Source: Candidatus Omnitrophota bacterium
GTDB taxonomy: Bacteria; Omnitrophota; Gorgyraeia; 2-01-FULL-45-10
DNA length: 37,499 nt
Assembly: GCA_003142795.1 (NCBI GenBank)
Contig: PLNN01000041.1
Coordinates: 6,286 to 43,784, forward strand
Direction: 5' to 3'
Shown here one piece after another: positions 24,704 through 32,221 of the stretch. The notes under the pieces are model-generated. The model was not told the origin of the DNA. It saw only the letters and a list, made by a program, of their open reading frames with translations, and searched no databases. The translations under genes were made by a program, and so were the position numbers. Positions within the stretch are counted from its first letter, which is position 1. Each line of letters starts with the position of its first letter.

Positions 24704-25411
24704 AATCGGTGCTTTATTATGTCGGGGTGGTAAGCACAGAATAAACAATGAAAAGGGCAGGGGGATTATTTACTATCTCTGGCTCGGCTCAAACATTGGC
24801 AGATTTTAGGAAGCCCGCAAAATCCCTCACAAAATAACAGGGCATTATCGCTAGGATTAGTTATACGGGGCGATAGGTCTTGGATAAGGATAACTTACGG
24901 ACAGGCTTTTCGGTAGGAGATCGTCTATCTGAGGGGCAATTAGAGGGTATTGGCAAGTAGGGTAAAGCAGGGGGCAGTAAGGAGTAGGCAGACAGGGCGA
25001 TAGGTGCTACAAGCAGGGCTGTAATAGCATTGGCGGGCAAGGACAGGCACTATATCGTATGTATGCTATGGATAGACTAGCCTCTACACACGCAAGGATT
25101 GACGTTCGGTCTTAATGTGAGCATATATATAGAAACAAGCCTTCAGCAGAAGACCCTTCACCCGCCCCAGACCCCTTGCTCTCTATGGTATAGTCAAAGA
25201 CATAATCGCCACCTATTCCCAAATCTCAGTTAGGAATAAATAGTCAGCTATTTACTCAGGGCAGGCTCAAGACACCTTAAACCGCCCGCCTCCGGCGGCA
25301 AACAGTTTGCTTCATTTAATTTATTCAAACAAGAGGGTGGCCTCATTCAAATCTTGAAGTTGAAATAATTTTTTGCGGGAAAATTTGAAATCTCAAAAAG
25401 AAAGGTGAAGT
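24704..25411. other. Long non-coding tract, 708 bp, between TerS and virion-like genes
   Basis: There is no frame of useful length with a start on either strand. The first half (about 24720-25100) is purine-rich on the plus strand with many TAG triplets. GGGCGATAGGT-like phrases occur at about 24870 and 24996. The second half has a perfect hairpin TAAATAGTCAGCTATTTA at 25237-25254, then CCGCC/GGCGG at 25286-25298 and GCAAACAGTTTGC at 25298-25310. Candidates are a packaging site (pac or cos), a structured RNA, a late promoter region, or the scar of lost packaging genes. Confidence 0.5.
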
Positions 25412-25576
25412 ATGGCAAGTCTTGGACTTAATGCTCTGACGGGCAAATTAGATTTAAAAACTTCTAATCTAGACAAAATGCCAATTTCTGATTCTGATAC
25501 ATACTTTAAATGGGTAGCCCCGAACACAATAGAACTATATGTTAATGGGGTTAAGGCTCAATCTTGGACAATATAA
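25412..25576 (+). CDS. Small virion-like protein, 54 residues
   Basis: ATG 25412 follows AAAGGTGAAG and opens 54 codons. The end, TIELYVNGVKAQSWTI, resembles the strand pattern at the end of phage fibre or decoration proteins. It stands alone ahead of the late-type genes and uses the same kind of ribosome site (AAAGGTGA) as the next gene. I cannot identify it further. Confidence 0.5.
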   Translation: MASLGLNALTGKLDLKTSNLDKMPISDSDTYFKWVAPNTIELYVNGVKAQSWTI

Positions 25577-25597
25577 CAAAAAAAGAAAGGTGATTTT

Positions 25598-26488
25598 ATG
25601 GCAAATAAGAATTGGGGCGAATCCTTCGCCGAGAGTTTTTCAGAAGGTTTGAATAACGGTATGCGTATGGCTTTTCAAGGAACTCAAATGGCTCAACAGG
25701 AACGGCAAAATCAGATGATGATGGACGCCCGAATGTTTGAACATGGCTACGAGAGGATTGATCCTAAAGACAACGAGGAGGAATTGAAGCAGGCCATATG
25801 GGAGAAGAAAGCCGAAGGTTATCCCGTTGCCGGAGGTGGGGCGGTTGGTATTCCCATTGGTGGGAAAGCGAAAGACGGCATTATCTATGACGCTCAGGGA
25901 AATGAGAAGGGCAGTTACACAGGAGAAGCTCCTAAGCCCGTAAGCAATCTTGTTTCAGGCTACGGAAAGAACATCGTCCGTATAGGCAATCTTTGGTATA
26001 AAGCCCCCGATCCTTCTAATGCTGATGATATTAACTCCGTCGTGGAGAAATTGAACAAGTCTTATCAGGGCGGTGGCTCTTTTATTCCTTCAACAAAAAG
26101 CGTTGGTGAAGTTACTTATCACTATCAGCCTAGTATTGAAGAACAATATGGAGGTTGGAGACAGCAGAACGGTTTTCAAAACGCTCCTATACAACAAATG
26201 CCAATAGAGACGCCAATGCAAGCTCCCATTCAATCTCCCGTTAGCACAATACAGCCTCCTAAGGCAGTAATACAAATGCGTAATATGGTTAGTAACGCAG
26301 TTGCGGAAGGGGCTTCTCTCGAAGAAATTTTACAAGGGATTAAAGATGAGGGAATGAATCCGATGGACTACGCCGACTTACTCAAGCCTCTCATTTCAAA
26401 GAGACAGACTGCTCCCGTTAAGCCTCAATCTCCCTATAACTTAATCAACACTAAAGCGAGAAGCAATAACAAGAGGAATCTAATCTAA
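25598..26488 (+). CDS. Virion-associated-like protein with glutamine/proline-rich middle
   Basis: The protein has 296 residues. The N terminus is helical and methionine/glutamine-rich (MRMAFQGTQMAQQERQNQMM), like small internal or head-completion proteins of podophages. Residues about 185-225 are rich in P, Q, I and M in near-repeat form (PIQQMP, PMQAPIQ, PVSTIQPP), and the C terminus is helical. No enzymatic motif is seen. Its stop overlaps the ATG of the 872-residue gene by one base, so both are expressed together. Function is unknown, and structural or ejection-complex partner is an inference. Confidence 0.5.
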   Translation: MANKNWGESFAESFSEGLNNGMRMAFQGTQMAQQERQNQMMMDARMFEHGYERIDPKDNEEELKQAIWEKKAEGYPVAGGGAVGIPIGGKAKDGIIYDAQGNEKGSYTGEAPKPVSNLVSGYGKNIVRIGNLWYKAPDPSNADDINSVVEKLNKSYQGGGSFIPSTKSVGEVTYHYQPSIEEQYGGWRQQNGFQNAPIQQMPIETPMQAPIQSPVSTIQPPKAVIQMRNMVSNAVAEGASLEEILQGIKDEGMNPMDYADLLKPLISKRQTAPVKPQSPYNLINTKARSNNKRNLI

Positions 26489-29106
26489 TGTCTTGGTTTA
26501 AAGATAAATATGGAACTACCGAAACACAGGCGACGCCTGATCCTAACGTGCAGAGTGCGGTTGAAGAATATCACGCTGCACACGAAGACCCCTCGCTGAC
26601 AGAAGCTCTCCTCAATACCTTTAAGAGCGTTGCGAGCGAATCTATTCCCTCGCTAGTGGCAAAAGCAGGAACAGGCTTACTTGCCCCCGATGTTTTAATG
26701 AAGCTTTCTAACGCAGCAGCAGAAGAAAGCAAAAAGCCTCTAAGGAAACTTACTCAAGGCGTGGTAGATAAATTCTCCGATGAGACCGTATCTCCTGACA
26801 CAGCCTCAGCATTACTCAATAGCCCTCTTCCGGCAATGGGGGCAGGCCTAGCTGTCGGAAGTCAAATCTCTCCTCAAGCAGCCGTCAATGCTGCCCGTGA
26901 GGTCGCCATCGATCCGAGAACTTATTTATATGGTGGAATGAGTGCGGAGGGTAAGACTGCTAAAACCGCCGAAGAAGCTCTCGCCTTACAGACAGAGCCT
27001 CCGGCGATACTCCGTCAGGGACAGGCACTCCCTAAATATGCCGAAAATATAAACCTTAAGACAATGCCTGCCGATGTAAGACAGAAACTCTATGAGGTTG
27101 TCTCAAGCAATCCCTCAATCGGAATCACTCCTAAAATCTCAAACGCTGAACTTGTGCAAAAGGCGAGCGAACTTAAGGACACGCCTATAATAAATTACCT
27201 GACTAATCTCAAAGACGGCTCGCTAGAGGCAGAAGCTCTTAAACTCCGAATGGGAAACACTCAGCTTCTTAGAGACGCTCTTAAGTCAGACTTAACGGAT
27301 ATGAAAGGCTCTCTCGACGCAATTATTGAATCAGATGTTGCGAAGCAGAGAAAGGTTGCCTCTATCTTTGGGCGAGGACTTCAACAGCAGACTATCTCTC
27401 CCGAGGCACAGCAGGAATTGGCTTTTGCCATTGAGGATAAGATAAAAGCGATTAAGAGAGACCCTGCTTTTGGTAATGATAAAGAGCTAATTGGAACTTT
27501 GGAGAATCTTAGAAAGACAGTCATTAACCCTGCCTTTGAGCCGACAGCCTTTAATAAGGTCTATTACGTTTGGCTTAATTCTATTCTATCTTCGCCAATG
27601 ACGCATATAGTAAATACGACGAGCAATACGTTATTCGCCTTGAGTAAGATACCTGAGAAATTTGCCTCAAGTGTTATGGACTTGCCGATCTCTTTATTTA
27701 CGGGCAAGAGGACGCAATTCTTCGGCGAAATACCCGCAATGATTAAGGGGGCATTTAGTCGAGAAGCACTTCCGGCAGAACTAACACAGGCAGGCTCTAA
27801 GCTCGATGTTTATGCTCAGCCGATAAAAGGACTAGCCGGAAAGATAATCGGAACTCCGACAAACCTCTTACAGCTAGAAGATAACTTGGCAAAGAACGTC
27901 GTCGGGAAAATGGAACTCTACGCTCAGAGATACGCAGGGAAGACGGGCGATGAGTTGATTCAGGCCGTAAAGGGAGAACAGCTCTATCGAACCTTTCAGA
28001 ATGAGCCGACAGCACTTGCAAAAGGTTTAATGACGTTACGAAGTAAAGTGCCTTTCGTCCGTTATGTTGTGCCATTTCTTCGCACTCCATCGAACATAAT
28101 CGAAAGAGGGTTAGAGAGGACGCCTTTAATCTTAGGCAAGATGGCCTATAAGGGCGTGAAGGGAACTTACACTCAAGCAGAACTCGCAAAGGATATGGGG
28201 CTTCTCTCTATGTCTTCAATGCTTACAGGCTATATTGCTTGGCAGGTTGGTAAGGGAAATCTCAATGGCGACGCCCCAGAAGGAAAAGCTGAGAGAGACG
28301 CTTTCTTTAGACAGGGCAAGAAACCGAATAGCATTAAGGTGGGCGATTCTTGGATTCCGCTAGATCGCCTAGAGCCGTTTGGAACTTCATTCTCCACAAT
28401 AGCAAACTTAATAACAAAGTATCAATCTTCCGACAAGGACATACCCGCCGAGAAAGCAATGGACGCAGTTGCCTCTTTGGGTAAGACCCTAACGACGAAG
28501 AGTTATTTGTCGGGAATGACAGGGCTTCTTAAGGGCTTGAGTGATCCCGAACTCTACGGAGCAGGCTTCTTCCGCAGAACGGCGTCGGGAGCTGTCCCTA
28601 ACGCTCTTTCATTCTTTGCTAATCTCAAAGACCCTTATTACAGGGAAGCAAATTCTGTCTTGGATTATATGAAAATGAAAGTGCCTTTCTTAAGCGAGAC
28701 ACTCCCTCCGAAGTTAAACGCTTTGGGCGAGCCTGTAAAGAGAGACGTCCTTAATATTGGCAAAGCGAATGAAGACCCGTTGAATCAATTAGCGATAGGT
28801 TTTCCGTCAAAGAAGATAGGAGACGTTAAGCTATCGCCTGAGCAATATAATCAGGTCTTGCAGGAACGGGGAGCGATAATCAAGCCCCTCTTGGAAAAGA
28901 TAACCTCGAATCCCGATTGGTGGAATAGTTTATCGCCTGAGGCGAGAGATAAAATTATCGAGAACGTAACCTCGAAAGGTGGGATGATCGCAAAGAAGAA
29001 AACAAGAATGCAGATGGAAATGGAAGGTCGCAGGGGTTTTAACGAGTGGAAACAGTTTAAGAATTTCGGAAAGTCAAAATTTGCTTTGAAGTATGGCAAA
29101 AAATAA
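26488..29106 (+). CDS. Large internal-virion / DNA-ejection-like protein, 872 residues
   Basis: It has features recurrent in very large phage internal or polyvalent proteins: the segment WLNSILSSPMTHIVNTTSNT near residue 370, the segment RYVVPFLRTPSNIIERGLER near residue 524, alanine/glycine-rich amphipathic stretches (about residues 60-160), and a hydrophobic SMLTGYIAWQVG segment near residue 578. These resemble proteins that travel with the genome and enter the cell at infection. No catalytic motif is recognised, such as transglycosylase, protease or RNA polymerase. It is by far the longest gene of the element, and no head or tail gene accompanies it. Confidence 0.55.
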   Translation: MSWFKDKYGTTETQATPDPNVQSAVEEYHAAHEDPSLTEALLNTFKSVASESIPSLVAKAGTGLLAPDVLMKLSNAAAEESKKPLRKLTQGVVDKFSDETVSPDTASALLNSPLPAMGAGLAVGSQISPQAAVNAAREVAIDPRTYLYGGMSAEGKTAKTAEEALALQTEPPAILRQGQALPKYAENINLKTMPADVRQKLYEVVSSNPSIGITPKISNAELVQKASELKDTPIINYLTNLKDGSLEAEALKLRMGNTQLLRDALKSDLTDMKGSLDAIIESDVAKQRKVASIFGRGLQQQTISPEAQQELAFAIEDKIKAIKRDPAFGNDKELIGTLENLRKTVINPAFEPTAFNKVYYVWLNSILSSPMTHIVNTTSNTLFALSKIPEKFASSVMDLPISLFTGKRTQFFGEIPAMIKGAFSREALPAELTQAGSKLDVYAQPIKGLAGKIIGTPTNLLQLEDNLAKNVVGKMELYAQRYAGKTGDELIQAVKGEQLYRTFQNEPTALAKGLMTLRSKVPFVRYVVPFLRTPSNIIERGLERTPLILGKMAYKGVKGTYTQAELAKDMGLLSMSSMLTGYIAWQVGKGNLNGDAPEGKAERDAFFRQGKKPNSIKVGDSWIPLDRLEPFGTSFSTIANLITKYQSSDKDIPAEKAMDAVASLGKTLTTKSYLSGMTGLLKGLSDPELYGAGFFRRTASGAVPNALSFFANLKDPYYREANSVLDYMKMKVPFLSETLPPKLNALGEPVKRDVLNIGKANEDPLNQLAIGFPSKKIGDVKLSPEQYNQVLQERGAIIKPLLEKITSNPDWWNSLSPEARDKIIENVTSKGGMIAKKKTRMQMEMEGRRGFNEWKQFKNFGKSKFALKYGKK

Positions 29107-29115
29107 GGGGGAACT

Positions 29116-29859
29116 ATGCCACAATACACGCCGGAGGAAATGGCACAGAGGGCTGATTTCTATCTTAATAAGAAAGGTCTTAAGGATAGGGCTCAGGTAG
29201 TAAAGGATAAGCAAGAAGCCTTTGAAAAGGCTGCAAAGAAATATGGCGTTACACAGGAGCAATTTCAGCGAGGGATATTTCCCGATGAAGTAAAGGAGCT
29301 ATACGAGGACTACGCTAAGCACGATATTTTCTTAAGGCGAGCTGTCCAATGGAACATTGAGAATGACGCTAAAGAGGCAGGCGGTTACGATAAGTCGGGC
29401 GAGGCACTAGAGAACGAGTTTAATGGCTACGTCGCCACGAAAGAAACTACGGCAGAGCAGTTGAAGAAGATTAAAGAGGTAGAAGACAATTATAATAAAT
29501 ATCAGGACAGGGACAGTCTAACAAATTATGTAAAAACTACGATAGAGGCTAAAGGTGCAACGCCTGAGGAAAGAATCGAGAATGAAGTGCAGGAACGCCA
29601 CGATCAGGTGCAGGGGGCTATGGATCGCCTAAGGGATATTACAAAAGAAAACGAAGCCCGCACGAAAGCTGATAAGATTATGAAGGTGAACGACTACAAG
29701 GAATCGAGAGAAGCAATCGAGAAAGAGGCACTAGCCGATAAAAGGTTAATGCACTCAAACATTCCTCCTACTCGCAAAGATAACTTCACGATTGAAGTTG
29801 AGCAGAGGACAAATCAAATCCTAAAAGAAAGGGGCTACAATGTCATTCAAGAAGACTAA
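29116..29859 (+). CDS. Coiled-coil protein of the virion-like block
   Basis: This 247-residue protein is highly charged and helical from about residue 75 on (many E, K, D, R and Q), with an N-terminal EEMAQRADFYLNKKGLKDRA and no hydrophobic core segment. It reads as a coiled coil or scaffold-like protein. It starts 9 bases after the 872-residue gene with GGGG as ribosome site, and overlaps the next small gene by 20 bases. It is probably a partner of the large protein, and no family is recognised. Confidence 0.5.
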   Translation: MPQYTPEEMAQRADFYLNKKGLKDRAQVVKDKQEAFEKAAKKYGVTQEQFQRGIFPDEVKELYEDYAKHDIFLRRAVQWNIENDAKEAGGYDKSGEALENEFNGYVATKETTAEQLKKIKEVEDNYNKYQDRDSLTNYVKTTIEAKGATPEERIENEVQERHDQVQGAMDRLRDITKENEARTKADKIMKVNDYKESREAIEKEALADKRLMHSNIPPTRKDNFTIEVEQRTNQILKERGYNVIQED

Positions 29860-29992
29860 CCCGCAAGCTGAACGTGCAAAGAGAGAAGCAGAGGCGATGA
29901 AAGACTTAGCATTTAGGAAGAGTGCGGGAACGAGAATTACCGCTCCGAGACTTCCGCCTGAAAGAGTAAGCTACAACGGCAAGTTGATTTAA
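29840..29992 (+). CDS. Small basic protein, 50 residues
   Basis: ATG 29840 follows AAAGGGG and overlaps the end of the preceding gene by 20 bases. The 50-residue product is rich in K, R and A in its first half and ends with RLPPERVSYNGKLI. It is the last gene of the virion-like group, and a strong hairpin follows 30 bases later. It is not recognised. Confidence 0.5.
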   Translation: MSFKKTNPQAERAKREAEAMKDLAFRKSAGTRITAPRLPPERVSYNGKLI

Positions 29993-30022
29993 CCGACTAA
30001 TCTCTAAGCCTAGATTTTAAAT

Positions 30023-30052
30023 GAGGGGGTGCTTCGGCATAAGCACTTCCTC
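30023..30052 (+). terminator. Strong hairpin after the virion-like block
   Basis: GAGGGGGTGCTT (30023-30034) pairs with AAGCACTTCCTC (30041-30052), giving 12 pairs including two G-U around loop CGGCAT. The following T tract is poor, so efficiency as an intrinsic terminator is uncertain. The rest of the 253-bp spacer up to 30245 holds a repeated CGTGGAACAT (30123-30132 and 30168-30177) and no gene. Confidence 0.5.
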
Positions 30053-30245
30053 AGGTCGGCTTTGTCTTAAAGACCGTGCCGAGCGAAGCGAGGCCTCAAG
30101 ACCGTATAAAATACAGTAACGGCGTGGAACATAATATTTATTTTTAGGGGGTTTTTAGCTTTGATTTCGTGGAACATTGGTAAAAATCGTGCCAAATAGG
30201 TGGTCTAAATAGTGTTATAGTGAGAGGACTTTTTTAGGGTGGGGC

Positions 30246-30632
30246 TTAGTGTTCTTCAAAATCCTTGATCGTTTTAAGTCCTTTGATATAAACCTTTTTT
30301 AGAGTTAATGTTTTGTCGTGTTTTTTTAGCTCTGTGAATCTTTTCATATCTTCTTCTGTTAATTCGAGTTTAACGTCGAGGGTAGTATCGTGAAGCGACT
30401 TTTTAACAGATTGCTCTAATTTGTATTTCTTCTCTAAGATATAGGCGTGAGAAATATTATTATCACCGAGAATATAAACTATACTTCTGATAACGGCAGG
30501 GGAGGGAAGCTTGTTATGTTTTTCTATTTGTGTGATATAGACAGGGTTGACGCTGATCCTCTCGGCTAATTCGTAAACCTTCAAACCCTTTGCCTGACGA
30601 GCTTCTCTTATAATCTGACCGAATCGTTTCAT
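30246..30632 (-). CDS. Xre/CI-like repressor
   Basis: This 128-residue protein has an N-terminal helix-turn-helix of the Xre family (IREARQAKGLKVYELAERIS, then VNPVYITQIEKHNKLPSP) and a charged C-terminal region without the S24 self-cleavage domain. It is the only minus-strand gene of the element and is divergent from a Cro-like gene, as in lysogeny switches. Its promoter ends 7 bases before the ATG, so the message is likely leaderless, as for lambda cI from PRM. Without a LexA-like domain, induction must come from something other than RecA-driven self-cleavage, for example a helper-encoded antirepressor. Confidence 0.85.
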   Translation of the reverse strand: MKRFGQIIREARQAKGLKVYELAERISVNPVYITQIEKHNKLPSPAVIRSIVYILGDNNISHAYILEKKYKLEQSVKKSLHDTTLDVKLELTEEDMKRFTELKKHDKTLTLKKVYIKGLKTIKDFEEH

Positions 30633-30639
30633 AGTAAAA

Positions 30640-30668
30640 AGTATATCCCAAAACTAACTAACAGGCAA
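30640..30668 (-). promoter_or_regulatory. Repressor promoter, predicted leaderless
   Basis: On the minus strand TTGCCT (30668-30663) and TATACT (30645-30640) are 17 bases apart. The start codon lies 7 bases after the -10, at the expected transcription start. The operator copy at 30651-30664 fills the spacer, so bound repressor would act on its own promoter. Confidence 0.75.
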
Positions 30669-30727
30669 ATGTTATTTTTTATTTGACAAAGACCGATTCA
30701 TAGTGTAAACTAACTAACAGAAGTTAG
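30651..30727. promoter_or_regulatory. Operator repeats of the switch
   Basis: AAACTAACTAACAG occurs at 30651-30664 and again, identical, at 30707-30720. The second copy overlaps the palindrome CTAACAGAAGTTAG at 30714-30727. One copy sits in the repressor promoter and the other overlaps the -10 of the rightward promoter, so binding can shut either direction. Confidence 0.75.
30683..30711 (+). promoter_or_regulatory. Rightward (Cro-side) promoter
   Basis: A perfect TTGACA at 30683-30688 and TAAACT at 30706-30711 are 17 bases apart. Start would be near 30718, giving a leader of about 79 bases before the Cro-like ATG at 30797. The second operator overlaps the -10. Confidence 0.8.
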
Positions 30728-30796
30728 GCAGTATCAAGTAGGGCAAAGTTTTTTTTGGTTTGTAGCTCAAATAATAAATAAATGGAGGTGGTAAAT

Positions 30797-30988
30797 ATGG
30801 CAACGGCATTAAAATTGGAGCGGACGAGGCAGAACATTAAGCAGTATAGACTTGCCTCTCTAGTTGGTATCTCGCCCTCAGAGCTTAGTCTCTATGAGAG
30901 CGGAAGACAACGCTGTCCGGCAGATATGAGGCATAGGATAGCGGACGTGTTGAAGGTTAAGGTAGAGCAGTTATTCGAGGAAAACTAA
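30797..30988 (+). CDS. Cro-like helix-turn-helix protein
   Basis: I use ATG 30797 because GGAGGTGG at 30784-30791 fits it. The in-frame ATG at 30782 precedes that site. The 63-residue product is a single Xre helix-turn-helix (LERTRQNIKQYRLASLVGIS, then PSELSLYESGRQRCPAD, then ending VEQLFEEN). It diverges from the repressor and heads the integrase operon, so it is the expected Cro-type partner. It might instead be an activator of recombination genes. Confidence 0.85.
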   Translation: MATALKLERTRQNIKQYRLASLVGISPSELSLYESGRQRCPADMRHRIADVLKVKVEQLFEEN

Positions 30989-31006
30989 AAGGGGAGGGTT
31001 GGGAGA

Positions 31007-31231
31007 ATGAAAAAGATTAAATTATATAATAAAGTAGAAATTAAAAAGAATGTCAAAGAGTTGGAAAATTTTACTTTTGAAGATGAAGAACTTGTGAGGC
31101 TTGGTTTCAAGTGCGATGGACACGCCACAGAATACGGAGAGAGAGCTTGGCGTTGGATAAGAGGAGAGGAATCAATAATCGCTTGGGACGTAGGAAATGG
31201 ATTCTGTTGTGTAATGGGAAGGCAGGCGTGA
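31007..31231 (+). CDS. Unknown small protein, 74 residues
   Basis: GGAGGG and GGGAG precede the ATG. The product has an N-terminal charged region and a compact, tryptophan-rich C-terminal part (GERAWRWIRGEESIIAWD then GNGFCCVMG). No family is recognised. It is 19 bases after the Cro-like gene and 1 base before the zinc-ribbon gene, so it belongs to the same early operon. Confidence 0.5.
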   Translation: MKKIKLYNKVEIKKNVKELENFTFEDEELVRLGFKCDGHATEYGERAWRWIRGEESIIAWDVGNGFCCVMGRQA

Positions 31232-31232
31232 A

Positions 31233-31358
31233 ATGAAATGCTCAAAATGCGGTAGCGGTTACATCGAGATAAAGAAGTCGAATTGCTTGAGAGCGATTGC
31301 AGTTTGTAAGTGCTGCCTCTTCGCTTGGGTGGTTAATCTCTTCAAGGGTGCGATATGA
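31233..31358 (+). CDS. Small zinc-ribbon protein, 41 residues
   Basis: ATG 31233 opens 41 codons encoding a CSKCGSG knuckle and a second CKCC knuckle about 22 residues later, a minimal zinc ribbon, with a hydrophobic tail (LFAWVVNLFKG). The stop overlaps the ATG of the serine recombinase (ATGA), supporting translation. Its role is unknown. Confidence 0.6.
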   Translation: MKCSKCGSGYIEIKKSNCLRAIAVCKCCLFAWVVNLFKGAI

Positions 31359-31897
31359 AGATTGCCCTCTATGCCCGAGTAAGTAAGGACGATGGAAGTC
31401 AGACAACGGACAATCAGTTAGAGCCTCTGCGTAAGTATGCCTCTGCTATGGGTTGGGAAGTAGTCAAAGAATATGTGGAAATGGTGTCGGGTGGTGGAAA
31501 ATATCGGGAAGAATTTAATAATATGCTAAGTGATTCTGATAAACACCTTTTTGACACTATCCTTATTTGGTCGCTTGATAGATTTTCAAGAGAAGGAACA
31601 TCTACAATGTTGGGATATGTGGATAGGCTTAAAAGAAATAAGGTTGGGCTTTGCTCCCTTCAGGAAAGGTGGCTTGATATTTCAGATTCAGGCATTGCAA
31701 CGGACGTTATTCTGCCTATTCTTGCTTGGGTTGCAAAAATGGAAAGACAACGCATAAGCGAAAGAACAAAGGCGGGTTTAGCAAGGGCAAAAGCTCAGGG
31801 CGTAAAACTTGGTCGCAAGAAAGGCTCTAAAGACAAGGTGCGTCGAGTTAGATCAGGCTACGTCAAAAGATGGAGAGGAGAAAAGAAGAATGGATAG
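31355..31897 (+). CDS. Small serine recombinase (resolvase/invertase)
   Basis: The protein has 180 residues. The catalytic serine is S10 in ALYARVSKDDGSQTTDNQLE, and the catalytic arginines are in LDRFSREG near residue 76 and MERQRISERTKAGL near residue 128, with the E helix and a short basic DNA-binding tail (GVKLGRKKGSKDK). Lengths near 180-200 are typical of resolvases and invertases, not of large integrases. With a tyrosine integrase present it is a second recombinase, perhaps resolving multimers formed by iteron replication. The tail lacks an obvious full helix-turn-helix, so site binding may be unusual. Confidence 0.9.
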   Translation: MKIALYARVSKDDGSQTTDNQLEPLRKYASAMGWEVVKEYVEMVSGGGKYREEFNNMLSDSDKHLFDTILIWSLDRFSREGTSTMLGYVDRLKRNKVGLCSLQERWLDISDSGIATDVILPILAWVAKMERQRISERTKAGLARAKAQGVKLGRKKGSKDKVRRVRSGYVKRWRGEKKNG

Positions 31898-32033
31898 AGA
31901 GGAGCTTGCTCAGGAATTGGCAGAAGAATTTATCAATGACGGCAGGCCTATTGAGGAAGTAAAAGACCTTATGCGGGATTTAACGGTTGAGACAATACTA
32001 AAATTTAAGGAACTATCGAAGGAGGCAGAATAA
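31890..32033 (+). CDS. Unknown small acidic protein, 47 residues
   Basis: The start is taken at ATG 31890 after GGAGAGGAG; the longer frame has no ribosome site. The 47-residue product is acidic and helical (EELAQELAEEFINDGRPIEE). It overlaps the recombinase end by 8 bases and its TAA overlaps the next ATG. It may be a small accessory factor of one of the recombinases, which is inference from position only. Confidence 0.5.
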   Translation: MDREELAQELAEEFINDGRPIEEVKDLMRDLTVETILKFKELSKEAE

Positions 32034-32221
32034 TGACTTGGGGAACAGCTAAACAAGTTTCAGAAAAGTTTGCGATACCATTATCAACAGTATATTACTA
32101 TGCGAAGACGGGGGATTTACCTTCAAAGCATATCGCAGGAAGAACAAAATATCCGTTAGACGTTATTGATAAGGACTTTAACAAGAGCGTAAAGGACAAT
32201 GCGAATACAAAAGTTTGGTGA
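32033..32221 (+). CDS. Excisionase-like helix-turn-helix protein
   Basis: This 62-residue protein has a MerR/HTH_17-type motif (GTAKQVSEKFAIPLSTVYYY, then AKTGDLPSKHIAGRTKYPLD), the form common to excisionases and recombination directionality factors. It overlaps the integrase by 23 bases, the classic xis-int arrangement. It should bend DNA at the attachment arms and favour excision. Confidence 0.75.
   Translation: MTWGTAKQVSEKFAIPLSTVYYYAKTGDLPSKHIAGRTKYPLDVIDKDFNKSVKDNANTKVW

Noticed and set aside
24850-25230. About 136 codons on the plus strand interrupted only by TAG, suggesting a TAG-recoded gene
   Set aside because: The translation looks like random sequence, no start or ribosome site fits, a run without TAA/TGA of this length is not rare over six frames, and the neighbouring element genes need no recoding.
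31355-31897. Serine recombinase as the integrase of the element
   Set aside because: It is too short for a large serine integrase, and the element sits at a tRNA 3' end with repeats and a complete tyrosine integrase beside attR.
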